A stretch of DNA of 64,000 bases from CAYSWV01 sp964434865. Lineage in GTDB: Bacteria > Cyanobacteriota > Cyanobacteriia > Thermostichales > Thermostichaceae. A program made the position numbers and the translations under genes. Positions within the stretch are counted from its first letter, which is position 1; each line of letters begins with the position of its first letter. Location: assembly GCA_964434865.1 (NCBI GenBank), contig CAYSWV010000002.1, positions 130,308 to 194,307 on the forward strand. Direction: 5' to 3'. The notes under the pieces were generated by a model that was given only the letters and a program-made list of their open reading frames with translations, made no database searches and was not told where the DNA came from. Shown here piece after piece: positions 61,829 to 64,000 of this stretch.

Positions 61829-62974
61829 TCAAATGGTGATAGCTGAATTAACATAGATAGTGGGTTCTTCAACACTGAAAGAGATATCAAACTCTTCTAA
61901 TCGCTGAGTCAGTTTTTCGCTGGCAACATCTAATAGTTGCTGTCGAAGTTCCACAGTGGCACTACCGGAGCTGAGGATAAAGAATGTACATTGAACTTGA
62001 GTTTTACCCGCTTGCGTTTCAGGGTTACCTATCTCACGGAAGGCAATATCAGTACTTCTGGGATCAAGGCCAAAAATATCATCAGTAGCCTCATGGATGA
62101 CCTGACGAATCAAGGCCCTTTCTTCATCTTTAATAGTTCGGTAGCAATTCAAGTACAAAATCGACATCACCTTCTTCGCCCCAGAGAAGTTTTCGACTTG
62201 AGCCTGAGAGAGTGAACTGTTAGGAATGATCACAAGTGTACCCTTACCAGAAGTCCGAATTCGGGTAGAACGTAATCCAATTGATTCCACTCGGCCAAAC
62301 GTACCATCTGACAAACCAATATAATCATCAACTCCAAATGGCTTATCAATTAAAAGGACAATACCTCCTAATAGCTGCTCCAGGGTCTTTTGGGCTGCAA
62401 ACGCAATAGCAATACCTCCCAATCCCAAACTAGCGAAAATACCAATGATATTGAAATGGTGGGTTTGAGCAAAGAGAACAATGGCTAATAAAATGATCAC
62501 AGCATTGCCCAGCACCTTACCCACGACTAAGTATTCACTATTTAACTTACGACCACTTTTGAAAGCTAATTCCAGTAAGTAGACATCGAAGAATTGCTTA
62601 AACAGTCGAGATAACAACCAACTTGCTGTGGCTACTAAAACTAAACTAATCCCAAATTCAGCAATATCCAAACCAGGGACGGGGGTTGCTAGAAGCCCAG
62701 GGGCAAAAAGTACTGCTAACTCAGTCATAACTAATACTGCTACTAAACCAATTAGATTTTGATAGGGTTCAAAAATAGTTTTGTAACCTTCTGCTTCTTC
62801 TTCTGATCGAAACCAGCTAGCAACAAACTTAACCAAGGCCGGAAATGCCTGCCCCAGCTTAAAACATACAAGTCCAACGACCGCAACCGTTACCACAACC
62901 AGCAAAACAGCTACAATCTCCTGCTCAATCAGGACTTCTACAAGATCTGCAAAAGCTCCTGCAACATCAGACAT
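61829..62974 (-). CDS. MscS-family mechanosensitive channel 1
   Basis: A 381-aa paralogue, first in the pair. Signature segments are ASLGLGGIAIAFAAQKTLEQ, PFGVDDYIGLSDGTFGRVES, and VIIPNSSLSQAQVENFSGAKK. ATG 62974 has GGGAGGA a few bases upstream; longer frames from 62986 or 63022 lack a site. The two channels share much of the pore and beta domain and differ in the first membrane segments, so a duplication with divergence of the sensor part is likely. Confidence 0.9.
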   Translation of the reverse strand: MSDVAGAFADLVEVLIEQEIVAVLLVVVTVAVVGLVCFKLGQAFPALVKFVASWFRSEEEAEGYKTIFEPYQNLIGLVAVLVMTELAVLFAPGLLATPVPGLDIAEFGISLVLVATASWLLSRLFKQFFDVYLLELAFKSGRKLNSEYLVVGKVLGNAVIILLAIVLFAQTHHFNIIGIFASLGLGGIAIAFAAQKTLEQLLGGIVLLIDKPFGVDDYIGLSDGTFGRVESIGLRSTRIRTSGKGTLVIIPNSSLSQAQVENFSGAKKVMSILYLNCYRTIKDEERALIRQVIHEATDDIFGLDPRSTDIAFREIGNPETQAGKTQVQCTFFILSSGSATVELRQQLLDVASEKLTQRLEEFDISFSVEEPTIYVNSAITI

Positions 62975-63022
62975 AAATCCTCCCATGCACTCATAAGGAA
63001 TTAATGTATAAATAATGCTCAA

Positions 63023-63245
63023 TGATTGTGAACCAAATGTGAATGAGCTGCCTTATGAATACCATGCAGTGAATAAAGGTCGGTTTTGATACTTTTTGTC
63101 TTTTTAACTTAATTATGGCTTTTCAGTGAAAAGGATTCACTTGTTGGTCTTGGGATCACTCTACAGAGTCAAAAAGTGGTTAAATAACCTCGATCACTGG
63201 AATAATGAGCTTAGGTCCCCGCCTAATCGATTTGAAAGCTCTGAG
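63023..63245. other. intergenic region upstream of the MscS pair
   Basis: Contains the likely promoter region for the channel genes and a small AGTGAA-AAGGA-TTCACT hairpin near 63127-63143 whose role is unknown. Nothing else recognised. Confidence 0.5.
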
Positions 63246-63455
63246 CTAGTCCTGATCATCTAAAAGGTGGACTGAGCCATCATCGTCAACTCGGAAATTA
63301 GGTTTTACAGGAACTTGTACCGGTATACCCTCTTCAATCAAGATGTCTAAACACATTTCAACACAATAATTGCAGATAGCACTCGTTGGACCTGTGATCA
63401 GTTTTTGAGTCAGCTCCTGAGGTCTACCACAGAAAGAGCAGCACAATGGGTCCAT
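63246..63455 (-). CDS. stand-alone ClpX-type C4 zinc-finger protein
   Basis: A 69-aa protein with the zinc-binding domain of ClpX: CCSFCGRPQ, then ICNYCVEMCLDIL, a C-x2-C plus C-x2-C arrangement, with GPTSAIC as in the ClpX N-terminus. No AAA+ domain follows; the protein ends VHLLDDQD. ATG 63455 has GGAG 9 nt upstream. In ClpX this domain dimerises and binds adaptors or substrates, so a free copy might act as an adaptor or decoy; that is inference. Confidence 0.8.
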   Translation of the reverse strand: MDPLCCSFCGRPQELTQKLITGPTSAICNYCVEMCLDILIEEGIPVQVPVKPNFRVDDDGSVHLLDDQD

Positions 63456-63470
63456 AAAAAGTTGCTCCAA

Positions 63471-63832
63471 AGTCTCGGACCCATACTAGCACACCTTTTC
63501 AGTTCGCTCGCCACAAGTTCCATAGCAACCTTACCGGAAGATTTTAAGCGATAGATCCCAGGGTTCAATGCAAGTCACTTCAGTATTACAGCTATTGATC
63601 TGTTCAAAATTAACTCAAGCCCATCACTATCTACTACAGTCAGAAATCAATTTTCAAGAGGTATAAGTCCTTGAACTTCGTAAACTACTTCAAAAATCAT
63701 TTTTCCAGTTGTTTCATCCATCGATTTAAATCTCCTTCACTAAGGCTAATATTAACCAAGTTCCAAGTGATGGCTGCAGAGTTCTCTGCATTGGTAAAAA
63801 GGAGCTTTAGTTAAACAGACCTGCCAGCGTTT
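63471..63832. other. non-coding region
   Basis: About 360 bp after the zinc-finger gene without a credible ORF, RNA or repeat. Confidence 0.5.
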
Positions 63833-63982
63833 CTATCTCCACTGTTTCAGCCGTGTCAGCCAATGTAGCCCCGCCGCCGCTAACCACCCCTCAGCCATTG
63901 GATCTGAGATATCAACCTCACTTTGATCCGTCAGTGCTTGTGATGGGATCTGATCTCCAACAAGCCGTTTGAATCCACACAT
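63833..63982 (-). CDS. possible small ORF, 49 residues
   Basis: From an ATG at 63982 (MCGFKRLVGDQIP) to a TAG at 63833. The C-terminal half (PMAEGWLAAAGLHWLTRLKQWR) is amphipathic and looks coding by composition, but there is no strong ribosome site and no family is recognised. It may equally be the broken end of a longer gene. Confidence 0.22.
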   Translation of the reverse strand: MCGFKRLVGDQIPSQALTDQSEVDISDPMAEGWLAAAGLHWLTRLKQWR

Positions 63983-64000
63983 GCCTTTTCAAGGGCTTAG

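Overview
The window is a 64 kb piece of a cyanobacterial chromosome (draft scaffold). It carries cyanobacterial family markers: a Ycf23/DUF561 protein, a plastid-type CcsA haem-attachment protein, a TerB/Mo-nitrogenase-C-terminal-domain protein, AIM24 paralogues, and a CoaR/CoaT cobalt-efflux pair of the Synechocystis type. I cannot assign a genus. Three runs of exactly 100 N (2611-2710, 10868-10967, 39287-39386) are scaffold gaps; two lie inside short tandem-repeat arrays and one interrupts a histidine-kinase gene. I see no tRNA, rRNA, CRISPR array, transposase or prophage.

Layout. 1-6.3 kb, mostly minus strand: ftsW (cut by the window edge), murD, a small unknown gene followed by a 12-bp tandem array and a terminator, then ligA and sbcD in an overlapping pair. 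6.4-15.1 kb: a membrane-anchored TPR-like protein, a methyltransferase, a large hybrid sensor kinase, alanine racemase and signal peptide peptidase. 15.3-25.5 kb: ycf23, a TPR-sulfotransferase, an exported SUMF1-like protein, a HAD phosphatase, a TerB protein, an isolated atpC, ccsA, a lectin-like protein, htpG and a DUF2103-type protein.

25.7-38.4 kb is a cobalt/cobalamin region and the most coherent system here. CoaR (MerR plus precorrin-isomerase-like sensor) is divergent from the cobalt exporter CoaT, across a promoter with a 20-bp spacer and a dyad. On the minus strand a six-gene operon starts at a cobalamin riboswitch: TonB receptor, 2Fe-2S protein, ABC ATPase, binding protein, CpdA-like phosphodiesterase, permease. 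Facing away from it are a zinc-ribbon membrane protein and the C-terminal part only of CobN. The phosphodiesterase inside the uptake operon and the isolated CobN C-terminus are the main novelties.

38.4-43.4 kb is accessory: an S24-type repressor, a 15-bp tandem array, a Uma2 remnant, a pRiA4b ORF-3 domain protein, a hexapeptide acetyltransferase and a Cys-containing small protein. 43.4-50.0 kb is an envelope/exopolysaccharide block: beta-barrel protein, Wzc-type tyrosine kinase, TPR protein. 50.3-56.5 kb is a same-strand set encoding a Spy-like periplasmic protein, a MacA/MacB-type efflux system and a NarL-type two-component system. 56.6-63.5 kb holds purC, three tandem AIM24 genes, an M48 protease, two tandem MscS channels and a stand-alone ClpX-type zinc finger.

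A striking background feature is the number of perfect short tandem duplications (9-23 bp units), mostly intergenic and some in frame inside genes.
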